64,000 nucleotides of DNA from Pandoraea commovens. GTDB lineage: Bacteria > Pseudomonadota > Gammaproteobacteria > Burkholderiales > Burkholderiaceae. A program made the position numbers and the translations under genes. The stretch lies in contig NZ_CABPSA010000001.1 in assembly GCF_902459615.1 (NCBI RefSeq), forward strand, positions 1,054,001 to 1,118,000, written 5' to 3'. Numbering within the stretch: the first letter of the stretch is position 1; each line of letters begins with the position of its first letter. The notes beneath the pieces were generated by a model. That model saw only the letters and a list, made by a program, of their open reading frames with translations, made no database searches and was not told the DNA's origin. Positions 8,951 to 18,332 of the stretch are shown in pieces.

Positions 8951-9898
8951 CTATCGCGTCGGCTTTTGAGGGGATTTGGGAGACGATGTCGGTGCTGGCT
9001 TCTGCAACGTCTCCGCGAGATGGTTCACCACTGCGCGGGTCTTCGCTGCCATCTTCTGACCCAGCGAGATGATGGCATGTACCGGCGGGCCCTCGACATC
9101 CGAGCCCGGCAACACCTGAACCAATCGGCCGTCTTCGATATAGGGCTGTGCCACGCGATCGTGAATCTGCGCGATCCCAAAACCGGCGACAGCCGAGTCC
9201 ACCAGCGCCTGTCCGTCGGCAAGGACCAGCACGGCATTCGGCGCAATTTCCTGGATGGAATCGCCGTCGCGCAACGTCCAGTGACGCAAGCGTCCGGTCG
9301 GTCCGCGAAACACGACGGCGTCATGGGTGGCGAGATCGGCGATGCCACGAATCGGCTCGTGGCGCGCCAGATAGTCAGGCGACGCGTACAGCCCCACTCT
9401 GAGATTGCACAGTCGCCGTACCGTCATTTCGCTATCTTCCGGGAGCGCACCGATGCGCACCACGACGTCCCATCCCTCTCCCACCGGATCGGACATGCGG
9501 TCGGTCAATGCGACTTCCAACGTGAGTTTCGGGTACTTTTCCCGCAACTCGATAAAGCTAGGCAAGAGCAACCGGCCGAACCCGGCGGGGAGATCGATCT
9601 TGACCCGGCCAGACGGTTCGGCACGTCGCGACGCCAGTTGCTGTTCTGCGTCGCGCAGGCCATCGATGGCCTCTTTCGCCGCGAGCAGATAGGTTTCCCC
9701 GTCTTCCGTCAGTCTGACGGCACGCGTGGTTCGCTGAAAGAGGCGCGTCCCGAGACTTGCCTCAAGACGCTGAACCGCCTTGCCGACATTGGATTTACTG
9801 CTGCCGATATCCTCCGCCGCGCGCGTGAAGCTGCCGCTCTGCGCAACGGCAATGAAGGCCACAATGTCGCTGATTTGCGCGTCCGAACGCTCGGTCAT
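8951..9898 (-). CDS. LysR-family transcriptional regulator
   Basis: This 315-aa regulator has an N-terminal winged HTH (GSFTRAAEDIGSSKSNVGKA, about residues 20-40) and a C-terminal LysR substrate-binding domain. The ATG at 9898 is preceded by a good GGGAGAG site at proper spacing, so it is preferred to the longer frame starting at 9955. A Pro/Lys/Ser-rich tail ends the protein. It faces the efflux operon convergently. Its target is not evident: it could act on the pump, on the egt genes or on itself. Confidence 0.87.
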   Translation of the reverse strand: MTERSDAQISDIVAFIAVAQSGSFTRAAEDIGSSKSNVGKAVQRLEASLGTRLFQRTTRAVRLTEDGETYLLAAKEAIDGLRDAEQQLASRRAEPSGRVKIDLPAGFGRLLLPSFIELREKYPKLTLEVALTDRMSDPVGEGWDVVVRIGALPEDSEMTVRRLCNLRVGLYASPDYLARHEPIRGIADLATHDAVVFRGPTGRLRHWTLRDGDSIQEIAPNAVLVLADGQALVDSAVAGFGIAQIHDRVAQPYIEDGRLVQVLPGSDVEGPPVHAIISLGQKMAAKTRAVVNHLAETLQKPAPTSSPKSPQKPTR

Positions 9899-9992
9899 GC
9901 CATCTCTCCCTGTGACGTTTAGGGTATTGTCAAAGACTGTATCAGAGGCCGCCACCGATCTGCGACGGACGCTCTGTCAGATTGCCGTCAGA

Positions 9993-11072
9993 TCACCGCG
10001 AGGTGCCGAACGCCGGGCTTTCCAGCCAATGCACGCTGAACTGCTCATTGGCGTCCATCCACACCGGCCCCGGCTGAAAGCCCGCCGCGATGGCCAGCGA
10101 GCGGAAGCCCTCGGTGGTGAACTTCCGCGAGTTCTCGGTGTGGATGGTTTCGCCTTCGGAGAAGTCGAAGGTCCGACCCAGCACTTGCACCGTCTGATGT
10201 CTCACGCTCAGAAGATGCATCTCGATGCGTTGAGCCTCCGTGTTGTAGAAGGCGAGATGCCGGAACCCCTGTAAGTCGAAATCTGCACCAAGCTCCCGGT
10301 TAGCGCGCTCGAGCAAGTTCAGGTTAAAGGCCGCCGTTACGCCCTCCCGGTCGTTGTACGCCGCATGCAACGTTCGGTGATCCTTCACCAGATCGACACC
10401 GACGAGCAGACCGCCACCGACGAGCAGCCGCCGGGCACGCGCCATGAAAGTTGCCGCCTGATGGGTTGACAGGTTGCCCAGCGTCGAACCCGGGAAAAAT
10501 CCGGCGCGCCGGCCGCGAATCCAGTCGAGTGTCTGAAGCTGCGGGGGGTCCATGTAATCCGCGACCAGGGGCGACACTTCCAGAGTGGGATATTCGGCCC
10601 CGAGTTTTGCAGCCGCGCTCTCCAGATGTTCGCCAGAGATATCGATGGGGATATACCTGTCCGGCCCCGACTTTGCAGGGAAAGCGTCTAGCACGATACG
10701 GACTTTCGCGAGAGACCCTGCACCGAATTCGATGATGTTGGCGTGCGCGCCCATATGCCGCGCAATGTCATGGGCATTGTCGCGAAGAATCGCCAACTCG
10801 GTTCGCGTCGGATAATACTCGGGGAGTTCGCAGATGTGATCGAACAACGCCGAGCCACGTGCGTCGTAGAAATACTTCGGGGGAACGTGTCGCGGAAATT
10901 CGCACAAGCCGCTCATCAGATCACGGGCAAACGCCATGGAAGCGAGCTGGATGCCCGGCAATGCATCGATGCCGGACGCAGGGTTAGCGGGTTGTGTCGC
11001 GTGCAAGGCGGACTCCGGAGAACTGCCAGCGTGCTGCTGGCGGAAAGAAATTGCGATAGCTCGGGCGCGCAT
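9993..11072 (-). CDS. egtD: EgtD, L-histidine N-alpha-methyltransferase
   Basis: EgtD trimethylates histidine to hercynine with SAM, the first step of ergothioneine synthesis. The family N-terminal signature (PPKYFYD, GSALFDHI, LPEYYPTRTE) and the SAM loop IIEFGAGS are present. The frame overlaps the end of egtB by 89 bp. An in-frame TTG at 11006 has GGAG six bases upstream, would give a 23-bp overlap, and fits the usual family length of about 320 aa better, so the annotated ATG may be too far upstream. It is translationally coupled to egtB. The cytoplasmic function is well supported. Confidence 0.9.
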   Translation of the reverse strand: MRARAIAISFRQQHAGSSPESALHATQPANPASGIDALPGIQLASMAFARDLMSGLCEFPRHVPPKYFYDARGSALFDHICELPEYYPTRTELAILRDNAHDIARHMGAHANIIEFGAGSLAKVRIVLDAFPAKSGPDRYIPIDISGEHLESAAAKLGAEYPTLEVSPLVADYMDPPQLQTLDWIRGRRAGFFPGSTLGNLSTHQAATFMARARRLLVGGGLLVGVDLVKDHRTLHAAYNDREGVTAAFNLNLLERANRELGADFDLQGFRHLAFYNTEAQRIEMHLLSVRHQTVQVLGRTFDFSEGETIHTENSRKFTTEGFRSLAIAAGFQPGPVWMDANEQFSVHWLESPAFGTSR

Positions 11073-12237
11073 GCCCTGACGGCGTAGCCATACTGCCGCC
11101 GCGCAGCACCTGTTGCCCGACCATGAATTTGCCGTTGTATTCGCTGGCGGCCCCTGCCATCGGACGAAAGCCGGGGTATGGTGCGTAAGCCGAGCGTGTC
11201 CACTGCCAAACGCTGTCGCTCATCTGGCGCATCCCCGGCAACCCATGCGCGGCTTCCCACTCGAATTCGGTGGGCAGTCGCGTGCCGGACCACTCGGCAA
11301 ATGCCGCGGCCTCGTAGAAGCTGATGTGAGATACCGGGGCGCGCATATCCAGCGCCGCGACACCCCACGGGCCGAAGCAGCGCCACTCGCAGACGTTGGC
11401 GAACGGTGAGCGTTCGTCCGTCGGCGCGATCCAGTAGGCCGGTGCCTGCCAGCCCTCGTGCTGGGCCACGCTCCATCCGTCAGACAACCAGAATTCCGGG
11501 CGCGAGTATCCTCCATCGGCGACGAAATCGAGAAACTCACCGTTCGTGACCAATCGGTCGGCAATCTCGAATGCGTTGACTAACGTGGTATGGCGAGGCA
11601 GTTCGTTGTCGAAGCAGAAACCCGACCCCTGATGTCCCACGTCCACCGGTCCACCCTGAACAGACAACCATTCCGCCGGGCCGCCCGCCGCCTTGGGAAA
11701 ACGCAGCAGATCGTCGTCACCCGTCATGAATGCCGGACGCAACGGGTTGCGCGAGAAAGCATGCAGGATGTCGGTGACGATCAGTTCCTGATGTTGCTGC
11801 TCGTGATGGATCCCCAGTGTGATGACGCCAAACAGTTCGCCAAGACGGTCTTCCGGCGCGTTAAGCAGCAGCGAACGGAGATGGGTATCGACGTGCATTC
11901 GGTAGCTGAGCACCTCGTCGACGCCAGGACGGGACAACTGGCCGCGCGCCGGTCTGGCATGCCGTGGCCCGAGCGCTTCGTAATACGAGTTGAAGAGATA
12001 CGAAAAGCTGGGCGAAAACGGCACGTACGCCGGGCAGTGCCCTAGCAACACCAACGTCTCGAAGAACCATGTGGTATGCGCGAGATGCCATTTGGTCGGA
12101 CTGGCATCGGGCATCGATTGAATGTTCTGATCTTCGACGCTCAGCGTCCCGGTCAGCGACAGCGTATATTCACGCGTCTTTTGGTATTGCTGCCAGAGTC
12201 TTTCGGCGTCGAGTCGCCGGACAGCGCTGTGTCTCAT
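10984..12237 (-). CDS. egtB: EgtB, hercynine oxygenase / ergothioneine sulfoxide synthase
   Basis: EgtB is a non-haem iron enzyme that joins hercynine to a thiol donor with O2. The protein has 417 aa: an N-terminal DinB-like domain with an iron-ligand set (WHLAHTTWF near residue 50 and HEQQH at 145-149) and a C-terminal formylglycine-generating-type domain ending in SGVRLARD. AGGAA precedes the ATG. egtD follows with overlapping frames. No egtA, egtC or egtE is in view, which matches bacteria that use a shortened pathway with genes elsewhere. Confidence 0.9.
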   Translation of the reverse strand: MRHSAVRRLDAERLWQQYQKTREYTLSLTGTLSVEDQNIQSMPDASPTKWHLAHTTWFFETLVLLGHCPAYVPFSPSFSYLFNSYYEALGPRHARPARGQLSRPGVDEVLSYRMHVDTHLRSLLLNAPEDRLGELFGVITLGIHHEQQHQELIVTDILHAFSRNPLRPAFMTGDDDLLRFPKAAGGPAEWLSVQGGPVDVGHQGSGFCFDNELPRHTTLVNAFEIADRLVTNGEFLDFVADGGYSRPEFWLSDGWSVAQHEGWQAPAYWIAPTDERSPFANVCEWRCFGPWGVAALDMRAPVSHISFYEAAAFAEWSGTRLPTEFEWEAAHGLPGMRQMSDSVWQWTRSAYAPYPGFRPMAGAASEYNGKFMVGQQVLRGGSMATPSGHARPSYRNFFPPAARWQFSGVRLARDTTR

Positions 12238-12277
12238 GTTTTTCCTATGGCCCTAGAACCCTTGTTCAAACGATGAC

Positions 12278-12312
12278 GCAGGAACAACCGGTGAACGGCC
12301 GTTCCTGCGTTA
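12278..12312. terminator. hairpin between egtB promoter region and MFS gene end
   Basis: A 10-bp perfect inverted repeat (ACGCAGGAAC / GTTCCTGCGT) with a 15-base loop lies just after the stop of the minus-strand MFS gene. There is no convincing T-run, so it may be a weak or Rho-assisted terminator, or a structure in the egtB upstream region. Confidence 0.4.
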
Positions 12313-12328
12313 AGAGAACCGCGGTGCG

Positions 12329-13894
12329 TCAGGAGGCGTTCGTCATCAGGTCGCCATCTTCATCGACCTCGGTCTCCTCTTGCGCGGGCGTCCGGCTCAG
12401 AAATGCGAACGTGGCCAGCGAGGAGAACAGCGTGATGACGATGAGGATGTGGATGAGATTCGTGAAAGCCCCGGCGTAGCTGGCGGCGAGTGCCTGACGG
12501 CCGACCTCCGGCAGCACGGCTGAAGCGTGAACCATGTCGCCAGCCGTAATGCGTTGCGACGCTTCGGCGATACGCGCCGTCAGTCCCGCATCGGTCGACG
12601 TCACCGAATCGGCAAGCGTCTGATGGGCAAGGGCGGCAAGCACTGCGGTGGCGATCGCCAGTGCAATCCCCTCACCCGCCACACGGGTTGTACTGAAGAT
12701 CCCGGCAGCCATGCCTGCACGTTCTTTGGGAACGACGCTGACCGACAGTCCGTCCATCAGCCCCCACGGCATACCCGCCCCGATCCCGATCACGATCATC
12801 GGCAGAACCAGATCGAACCTCGGACCGCTGAAGCTCACCGTGCTCAGCCAGTACAGTCCTGCCGCTGCGATCAGGAACCCGACGCCGGACAGAACACCGG
12901 CCGAAAACCAACGGGTGAAGGACGCGACCAGCATCGGCACGACCAGCATCGGCGCAGACAGGGCGATCATCAGCAGCCCGGCATCGATCTCGCTAAGACC
13001 TTCCGCGCCGATGAATCGCAACGGCAGCATCACGATGAGCACGATGTAGCAATAGCACGTACCGACCGGCAGGATCTGCACGCCGACGAAGCGCGGATAG
13101 CGAAAGAGCGACAGGTCGAGCATTGGCCGTTTCGCGCGTGTCTCCACCAGAATGAAGACGGCCAGCGAGATCACCGACGCGGCAAGCAGCGTGACGACAA
13201 GCGCACTTCCCCAACCGCTTTCCGGTGCCTGAATCACGCCAAACGTAAACAGCGCCAACGTCGCCGTGAATGAGATGGTTCCCGGATAGTCGAGTCCCGT
13301 GGCCCCGGGGTCGCGGGTTTCGCGCATGCGTGGCACGCCGAACACGAAGGCGGCGACTCCGATCACGGCGATGACGAGGAAGATGGCACGCCAGCCAAAG
13401 TGCTCGATGAGCACACCCGCCATGAGCGGACCAAACGCGAGGCCGATGCCGAAGCTGGTGCCGAGCATGCTGAACGCGCGGGTGCGAGCATGACCGTCGA
13501 ACTCCTGCGCGAGCGACGCGGCACCGCTCGAGAGCGATGCCGCAGCGGCAACGCCCTGTGCGCCACGCAGGATGTCCAGCCAAAGCGTCGACGGCGCGGA
13601 GCTCATCGCAAGCGACGTCACGATGAAGCCGCCGAGACCGTAGACGAACAGTCGCTTACGTCCGAACTGATCCGCGAGCGCGCCGGCGGCCATCAGCAAA
13701 CTGCCGAAGCTGAGCATAAAGGCGTTGGTGACCCACGTCAGCATGACGGGACTGCCGCCGAGGTCGCGGCCAATCGCCGGAGTGGCGACCGCACCGCCTG
13801 AAAATGAAAGGGGCAATACCAGCGCGGCAAGGCAGACGGCCACGAGCACCATGAGCTTGCCCCCGCCGTCGCGTTCCTGTGTTGCAGTGTTCAT
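12329..13894 (-). CDS. DHA2-type MFS drug efflux transporter
   Basis: This is a 521-aa inner-membrane protein with about 14 predicted helices, typical of the DHA2/EmrB-QacA branch of the major facilitator superfamily. The loop after TM2 reads GALADQFGRKRLF (motif A), and LGTSFGIGLAFGPLMAG matches antiporter motif C in TM5. A periplasmic segment near residues 420-460 and an acidic C-terminal tail are visible. No membrane-fusion partner is adjacent, so it probably works alone. The substrate is unknown. Confidence 0.87.
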   Translation of the reverse strand: MNTATQERDGGGKLMVLVAVCLAALVLPLSFSGGAVATPAIGRDLGGSPVMLTWVTNAFMLSFGSLLMAAGALADQFGRKRLFVYGLGGFIVTSLAMSSAPSTLWLDILRGAQGVAAAASLSSGAASLAQEFDGHARTRAFSMLGTSFGIGLAFGPLMAGVLIEHFGWRAIFLVIAVIGVAAFVFGVPRMRETRDPGATGLDYPGTISFTATLALFTFGVIQAPESGWGSALVVTLLAASVISLAVFILVETRAKRPMLDLSLFRYPRFVGVQILPVGTCYCYIVLIVMLPLRFIGAEGLSEIDAGLLMIALSAPMLVVPMLVASFTRWFSAGVLSGVGFLIAAAGLYWLSTVSFSGPRFDLVLPMIVIGIGAGMPWGLMDGLSVSVVPKERAGMAAGIFSTTRVAGEGIALAIATAVLAALAHQTLADSVTSTDAGLTARIAEASQRITAGDMVHASAVLPEVGRQALAASYAGAFTNLIHILIVITLFSSLATFAFLSRTPAQEETEVDEDGDLMTNAS

Positions 13895-14101
13895 GAACGT
13901 TTCCGAACGAAAAATTTACGCAAAATCCAATCCCTTTACGGTGATTGGTCTGGCTGAATTCTCGTAAGGAACGGACGTTCGATAAACCGTCGGGTCGTGG
14001 TCAGAGTGTCGCCTCGATGGCGACAATTCAGTCATATCTCAAAACACGAAGCTCAAATCGCGAATCGAAGGCTGCTTCAGGCCCCCCCCATCGTCATCTA
14101 T

Positions 14102-14491
14102 TCAGAGCAATTCGCTCGTGTCGATGCTTTCGACGCGGTCTGGATAAAACGCCAGATGGCTCGCAATGGCGCTGACCGCCGGATACGGCGACTCGTAAGT
14201 CCAGACGGCGTTCTCGGCCCCGCCGCCCGGGACGTTGATCGAGAAGTAGGACGCTTCGCCCTTATAAGGGCAAAACGTCGAGTGCGACGTGCGCGTGAGC
14301 GCAGACATGTCGACGTCCTTCCTCGGGATGTAGTGGACCACGGCATAGGTGGACTCTTTAAGCGCCAGCGCTTCTCGTGTGTCTGCGATCACGCGTCCCC
14401 CGGCTTGCACGACCACGCGGGATGCACTGCGCGTGATCGTAATCGGATGATCGGGAGAGGGTTCGCGCGGCGCGTGAAGAGGCTGAGTCAT
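14102..14491 (-). CDS. DUF427 domain protein
   Basis: This 129-aa soluble protein of the DUF427 family shows the conserved core: a V.A.GG.V.ADT-like strand, YIPR.DV..., the CPYKG motif (TFCPYKGEASYFS) and a C-terminal AFYPDRV.S segment. The ATG has AGGAG at good spacing. The biochemical function of the family is unknown. It lies alone between the MFS gene and the small ORF/MFS pair on the other strand. Confidence 0.85.
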   Translation of the reverse strand: MTQPLHAPREPSPDHPITITRSASRVVVQAGGRVIADTREALALKESTYAVVHYIPRKDVDMSALTRTSHSTFCPYKGEASYFSINVPGGGAENAVWTYESPYPAVSAIASHLAFYPDRVESIDTSELL

Positions 14492-14748
14492 GGGTGTCTC
14501 CTTGGGAGCGGATTCCGTGTTCGGTCGAAGCGGCGCTGGCCGCCGACCAACCTGCGTCGATGCTACGCCGATACGGTCACGCCCGTCATTGCCGCGTGCC
14601 GAATTGTCTTTTCGTCCAGACGATGCTTTACGAATGCGTTGTGCAACGACGTTGTAGCAACGCGAAATCTCAATTCGCTTCGAGCGTCTTTATCCGACTA
14701 CGGCTGCGCACTAGATTGGAGGCAACACGCAACGCAAAGGAGAACGCC

Positions 14749-14952
14749 GTGAATCGTGACCGCACCCTGCTCGCATCGTCCCTGCGTCGTCAGCTATCGC
14801 GAACGCGAGCGGAAGTGTCGCGCGGACTGCTTGTCTTAACCGAGCGCCTTCTGGAAGGCACGGTTCGTCTGATCGAATCGGCAATATGCCTGTCGCTGCG
14901 TGCGCGCTCCCGGGTGCAAAAACAACGCGCATCGCAGCGGGACTTTCTGTAG
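14749..14952 (+). CDS. small basic hypothetical protein (67 aa)
   Basis: A GTG start with a strong AAAGGAGAA site opens a 67-codon ORF, ending 15 bp before the GTG of the membrane protein gene. The product is Arg/Leu/Ser-rich with an amphipathic-looking middle part (LLVLTERLLEGTVRLIE) and a basic C-terminus. I do not recognise the family. The ribosome-binding site and tight spacing are the main support. It may be a leader or partner of the downstream gene. Confidence 0.45.
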   Translation: MNRDRTLLASSLRRQLSRTRAEVSRGLLVLTERLLEGTVRLIESAICLSLRARSRVQKQRASQRDFL

Positions 14953-14967
14953 AAGCGCGAGGACGAC

Positions 14968-16050
14968 GTGACGAATCGATGGGTCTACTGTGCCGTGCTG
15001 CTCGCGCCATCGCTCGCGATATGTTCGCCCGCGCGCTTCAGACACGCAGTGCTGGTCAGCACGCTGTTTGGTCTCGCGACGTTGGGTTGCCTCTTCGCCG
15101 CCACGCCCCATCTGCAAATCGGGATCGGCAACATGCACGGCTGGGGCCGCGTGCTCGCGTCGCTTCATCCGGTCATGCTGGCTGCGGCGCTTTCGAACGG
15201 CGCACCGCGAGAGCGGCGCCCGGCGTCGACATGGCAAGGTGTCTTCCCGGCACGCACATCGTTGCTCGGACTGTGGCTGGGCATGCCGATGATGACCTGG
15301 TTGTCGACGACGTTCGCGTCGCCCGGAATCTTCCAGGTGGCTGCGTTTGGCACAGCGGCGATCGGTGCCGTGATCCTGCTACGCGATGACAGCCACCTAC
15401 GCGGGCCTGCGCGATTTCAGGACACCCATATGATCCTTCGGCCGTGGCGTCACGGCACGCACCGTCTCGCCGCGATCTGGCGGCCCGCGCTAGCCATCGC
15501 CCTGCAATACGCCGCATTGTTTGCCGTCTACTCGCACGCGCATCTCTTTCTCGAATCCGGCGGACATATTGACACGCAAACGTCGGCATTCCTCATGGTG
15601 ATCTTCGGCATGGGCGGTGTCTTCGGTGCGTTGTCGATCAGCCGCTGGATGCAGTCACTCACGCGCACCCTGTTGTGTCTGCATCCGATGGCGCTCGCCG
15701 CCGCTTACGTCCTGCTTTACGCATTAGGGAGGGAATCCGGCATGGGGTCGTTCTTCGTTGTGGCGTTCTGGGGCGCAGTCCATACCACTGGCATGTTGCT
15801 CTCGCGCCTCCTGTTAGGTCAGCCCTATCGGAATCGTCGGGATTCGATGGCGTCACTGCACGTGACGATGGCCGCAGGCGGCGCCTTGGCAGGCATCTCG
15901 CTCTCGCAAATCCTCGGTCGCGAATTCGGCCCCGACGCCATTGTCATCTGCGGCGCAGTGCTGAGTTTTCTCGCGTTCGTCGCGATCGGCTCGCATGTCG
16001 CGCAGCACACCGTGATGCGTCCGATTGTCGCTCGAGCGCCTACAGAGTGA
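14968..16050 (+). CDS. MFS-like multi-pass membrane protein
   Basis: This 360-aa hydrophobic protein has about ten predicted helices. It resembles a short or divergent major-facilitator protein (for example FGMGGVFGALSISRWMQS in mid-protein and a helix pair GALAGISLSQILG near the end). The GTG start has GAGGA nearby. Typical MFS motif A is not clear, and the protein is shorter than the 400 aa usual for the family. An Arg/Pro-rich loop lies near residues 80-90. The substrate cannot be inferred. Confidence 0.6.
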   Translation: MTNRWVYCAVLLAPSLAICSPARFRHAVLVSTLFGLATLGCLFAATPHLQIGIGNMHGWGRVLASLHPVMLAAALSNGAPRERRPASTWQGVFPARTSLLGLWLGMPMMTWLSTTFASPGIFQVAAFGTAAIGAVILLRDDSHLRGPARFQDTHMILRPWRHGTHRLAAIWRPALAIALQYAALFAVYSHAHLFLESGGHIDTQTSAFLMVIFGMGGVFGALSISRWMQSLTRTLLCLHPMALAAAYVLLYALGRESGMGSFFVVAFWGAVHTTGMLLSRLLLGQPYRNRRDSMASLHVTMAAGGALAGISLSQILGREFGPDAIVICGAVLSFLAFVAIGSHVAQHTVMRPIVARAPTE

Positions 16051-16174
16051 CGCAAATTGGACTGTTTATCGCCCGTGCCCTTCACTTCATACTGATTTCC
16101 ATGGGCACGAAACAAGCGCGCCTGATTTCTCCGACCGCCTTACGGTCCAACCCGTCAATTTGTGAGTCAACGAC

Positions 16175-16816
16175 ATGAAACTCTACATCGCACAAGCCAC
16201 CTGCTCGCTCGCGGCACAAGCCATCGCTAACGAAATCGGCCTGACGCCGGAACTCGTTCACTTCGACGTCTTCGGTAAATCGACGTCGGACGGTAGCGCG
16301 TTCGCCGACGTCAACCCGCTGCTCTATGTACCGGCGCTCGTCATGGACGATGCCGAGCAAGGCGTGCTCTCTGAAACCGTGATTGTGACGTCGTACATGG
16401 CTGATCAGCACCCGGAAGCCGGTCTGATTCCCCAACGCGGTACCTGGGAACGCGTTCGTATGGACGAACTGCTGACGTTCATCGCGACGGAAATCGCACA
16501 GAAGCACATTCCGTTAATGCGCAAGCTCATGACCGCCGAGGGTATCGAATTCCACACGAACAAGCTGCTTTCCGCTTACGGTCGTCTTGACGACATGCTC
16601 TCGGACGGTCGTGCGTATCTCACCGGCGAGCACTTCACCGTTGCCGACGCTTACGCCTGGGCCACGCTGTGGAACGAGCGCTCGGGTGTCAATCTCGACC
16701 ACCTGACCTACTTCAAGGCCTATATCGCCCGTATCGAAGCACGTCCGTCCGTTCAGAAGGCCCTGAAGGACGAAGCCGAAGTCGTCGCACAGCACAAGCA
16801 GCGACTGGCGGCGTAA
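16175..16816 (+). CDS. glutathione S-transferase, beta-class-like
   Basis: This is a 213-aa cytosolic GST. It begins MKLYIAQATCS with Cys10 in the position of the beta-class catalytic cysteine, has the N-terminal thioredoxin fold with cis-Pro (LLYVPALV), and a helical C-terminal domain with the conserved N-capping motif FTVADAYAW. The likely role is glutathione conjugation or redox work. It is a single gene with its own upstream region of about 120 bp. Confidence 0.9.
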   Translation: MKLYIAQATCSLAAQAIANEIGLTPELVHFDVFGKSTSDGSAFADVNPLLYVPALVMDDAEQGVLSETVIVTSYMADQHPEAGLIPQRGTWERVRMDELLTFIATEIAQKHIPLMRKLMTAEGIEFHTNKLLSAYGRLDDMLSDGRAYLTGEHFTVADAYAWATLWNERSGVNLDHLTYFKAYIARIEARPSVQKALKDEAEVVAQHKQRLAA

Positions 16817-17136
16817 CTGGCCGACGCCGCTGAATGAGCGCAAGCGGTCAAGCAGTTCGAATAGCAGATCACTACGGTTTGCCGGGTTTTGCCTTATCCC
16901 CTGCTCCCCCGGCAAGCCTGATGTGAAGGAGGCGCTCCCCGTTTCACGAGCGCATTGGTGAATCGCGTGTCAGTGGCCACCGTCGGCAGCGCGACGTCAC
17001 CTAAGTCGTCTACGATCGCTCCCCCTGATCGGCAGACTTCTCGCAGCGGTAGTTGAAGGTCCCGTTCGCGCAGGCGGTGGCGCGACGGGATGCTTCATTT
17101 CGTACATGGACGCGCTACGCGCGAAGCCACCGCCGC
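16817..17136. other. 320-bp intergenic region between convergent gst and araC
   Basis: No convincing ORF is seen. A weak inverted repeat (TTGCCGGG at 16879-16886, CCCGGCAA at 16908-16915, 21-base gap) could act as a terminator after gst. Nothing else is supported. Confidence 0.4.
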
Positions 17137-18117
17137 TCAGCCGATGCTGGACTTGCGCCAGACAGCCGGCGTCACTCCCGTTGCGGCAGAAAAGACGCGC
17201 GTGAAATGACTTTGGTCCGCAAAGCCGCAAGCGTAGGCAATCTCGGCGAGACTCAACCGGGCGTCGACAAGCAGCGTCTTCGCGCGCTCGACACGATAGC
17301 CTCTCAGCCAGCGAAACGGAGGCATACCCGTCGTCACACGAAACGCGTCGGCAAATCTGCGAACCGGAATCCCGCACGCAGCGGCTACGTCAGGCAATGA
17401 CGGCTCGACGCCAAGGTCCGCCGTCAACAGATCCTTCGCGATCCGCTCCTCGCGTCTGGACAATCCGCGACGCTTCGTCGTCGACGACGTGGCACGATTC
17501 CCATAGGTCGCGCACAGATGCGTGCAAACCGCGAGGGATACCTGATCGATAAAGAGCTTTCCCGACGTCACGGGGTTCAGCATAGCCAGCTTCATTGCCA
17601 TGCCGAGGTGATAGAGCACAGGATCTTCCGCGTGATTGACGTCTTCCAGAAGCGTGTTCATTCCACCTTTCGTCTCCGCTTGGACTTCGAGCAACGAGAC
17701 CTGCGGAATCATCATGATGACGCACTCGAAAGCGTTCGGCATGTACGCGGTCGGCTCATCCCCGAGGTGCCCCAGAAAGATGGTCCCTTGATTGAATTGC
17801 TCTGTCTGGACAAACGTGCCGTGCTTCCAAAGTTCCGCGCCGACTGTCGTTTGCAATTGAACCGAGATGACGTACCCGTTGGATATCGGCAGGCGCTCGC
17901 TCATGCCGGCCTCCCGAGAAACCCCTTCCATGTATGTCGCCATCATCCGGTCCGACTGCAGGAGTGTGGTCCGCAGGGACTGTTCGGGCACTGTGGGAAA
18001 CATGGGCGACCGCACGAATGGCACCGAATTCGCCGGAGCCTTCGGTTGGCCGTTTGGCCTGTCGAAATCGCCATCGACCGGAGGTTGATAGCGAGGTCCT
18101 ACGTTGGTGACTGACAT
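17137..18117 (-). CDS. AraC-family transcriptional regulator
   Basis: This 326-aa protein has an N-terminal ligand-binding region and a C-terminal double HTH of the AraC type (about residues 225-322), including RAKTLLVDARLSLAEIAYAC and GFADQSHFTRVFSAATGVTP. The N-terminal half lacks an obvious His-rich cupin metal site. No adjacent operon suggests a target; the convergent GST and the downstream globin are separate units. Confidence 0.87.
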   Translation of the reverse strand: MSVTNVGPRYQPPVDGDFDRPNGQPKAPANSVPFVRSPMFPTVPEQSLRTTLLQSDRMMATYMEGVSREAGMSERLPISNGYVISVQLQTTVGAELWKHGTFVQTEQFNQGTIFLGHLGDEPTAYMPNAFECVIMMIPQVSLLEVQAETKGGMNTLLEDVNHAEDPVLYHLGMAMKLAMLNPVTSGKLFIDQVSLAVCTHLCATYGNRATSSTTKRRGLSRREERIAKDLLTADLGVEPSLPDVAAACGIPVRRFADAFRVTTGMPPFRWLRGYRVERAKTLLVDARLSLAEIAYACGFADQSHFTRVFSAATGVTPAVWRKSSIG

Positions 18118-18332
18118 CGGTCGGGCACTCTATGACGTCGTGAAGGAATGGCATGCAAACCGCAGATCGCCCGCGTGTCCAATGTCGGCACGCAGCACTT
18201 CCACGACTCGCACGAACGCTTTCCAACATTAGTCAAGACGACGGACGAATGCGAATGACGTTTATACCTAGCCGATATGACGTAGGAGGCGAAGTAAGCG
18301 TTGGCGCCCCCTGGTCACCTGAGGCAGGGGGC

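Noticed and set aside
13997-14752. 251-codon plus-strand frame over the DUF427 gene
   Set aside because: The DUF427 protein on the minus strand has conserved motifs and a good ribosome site; this frame has neither.
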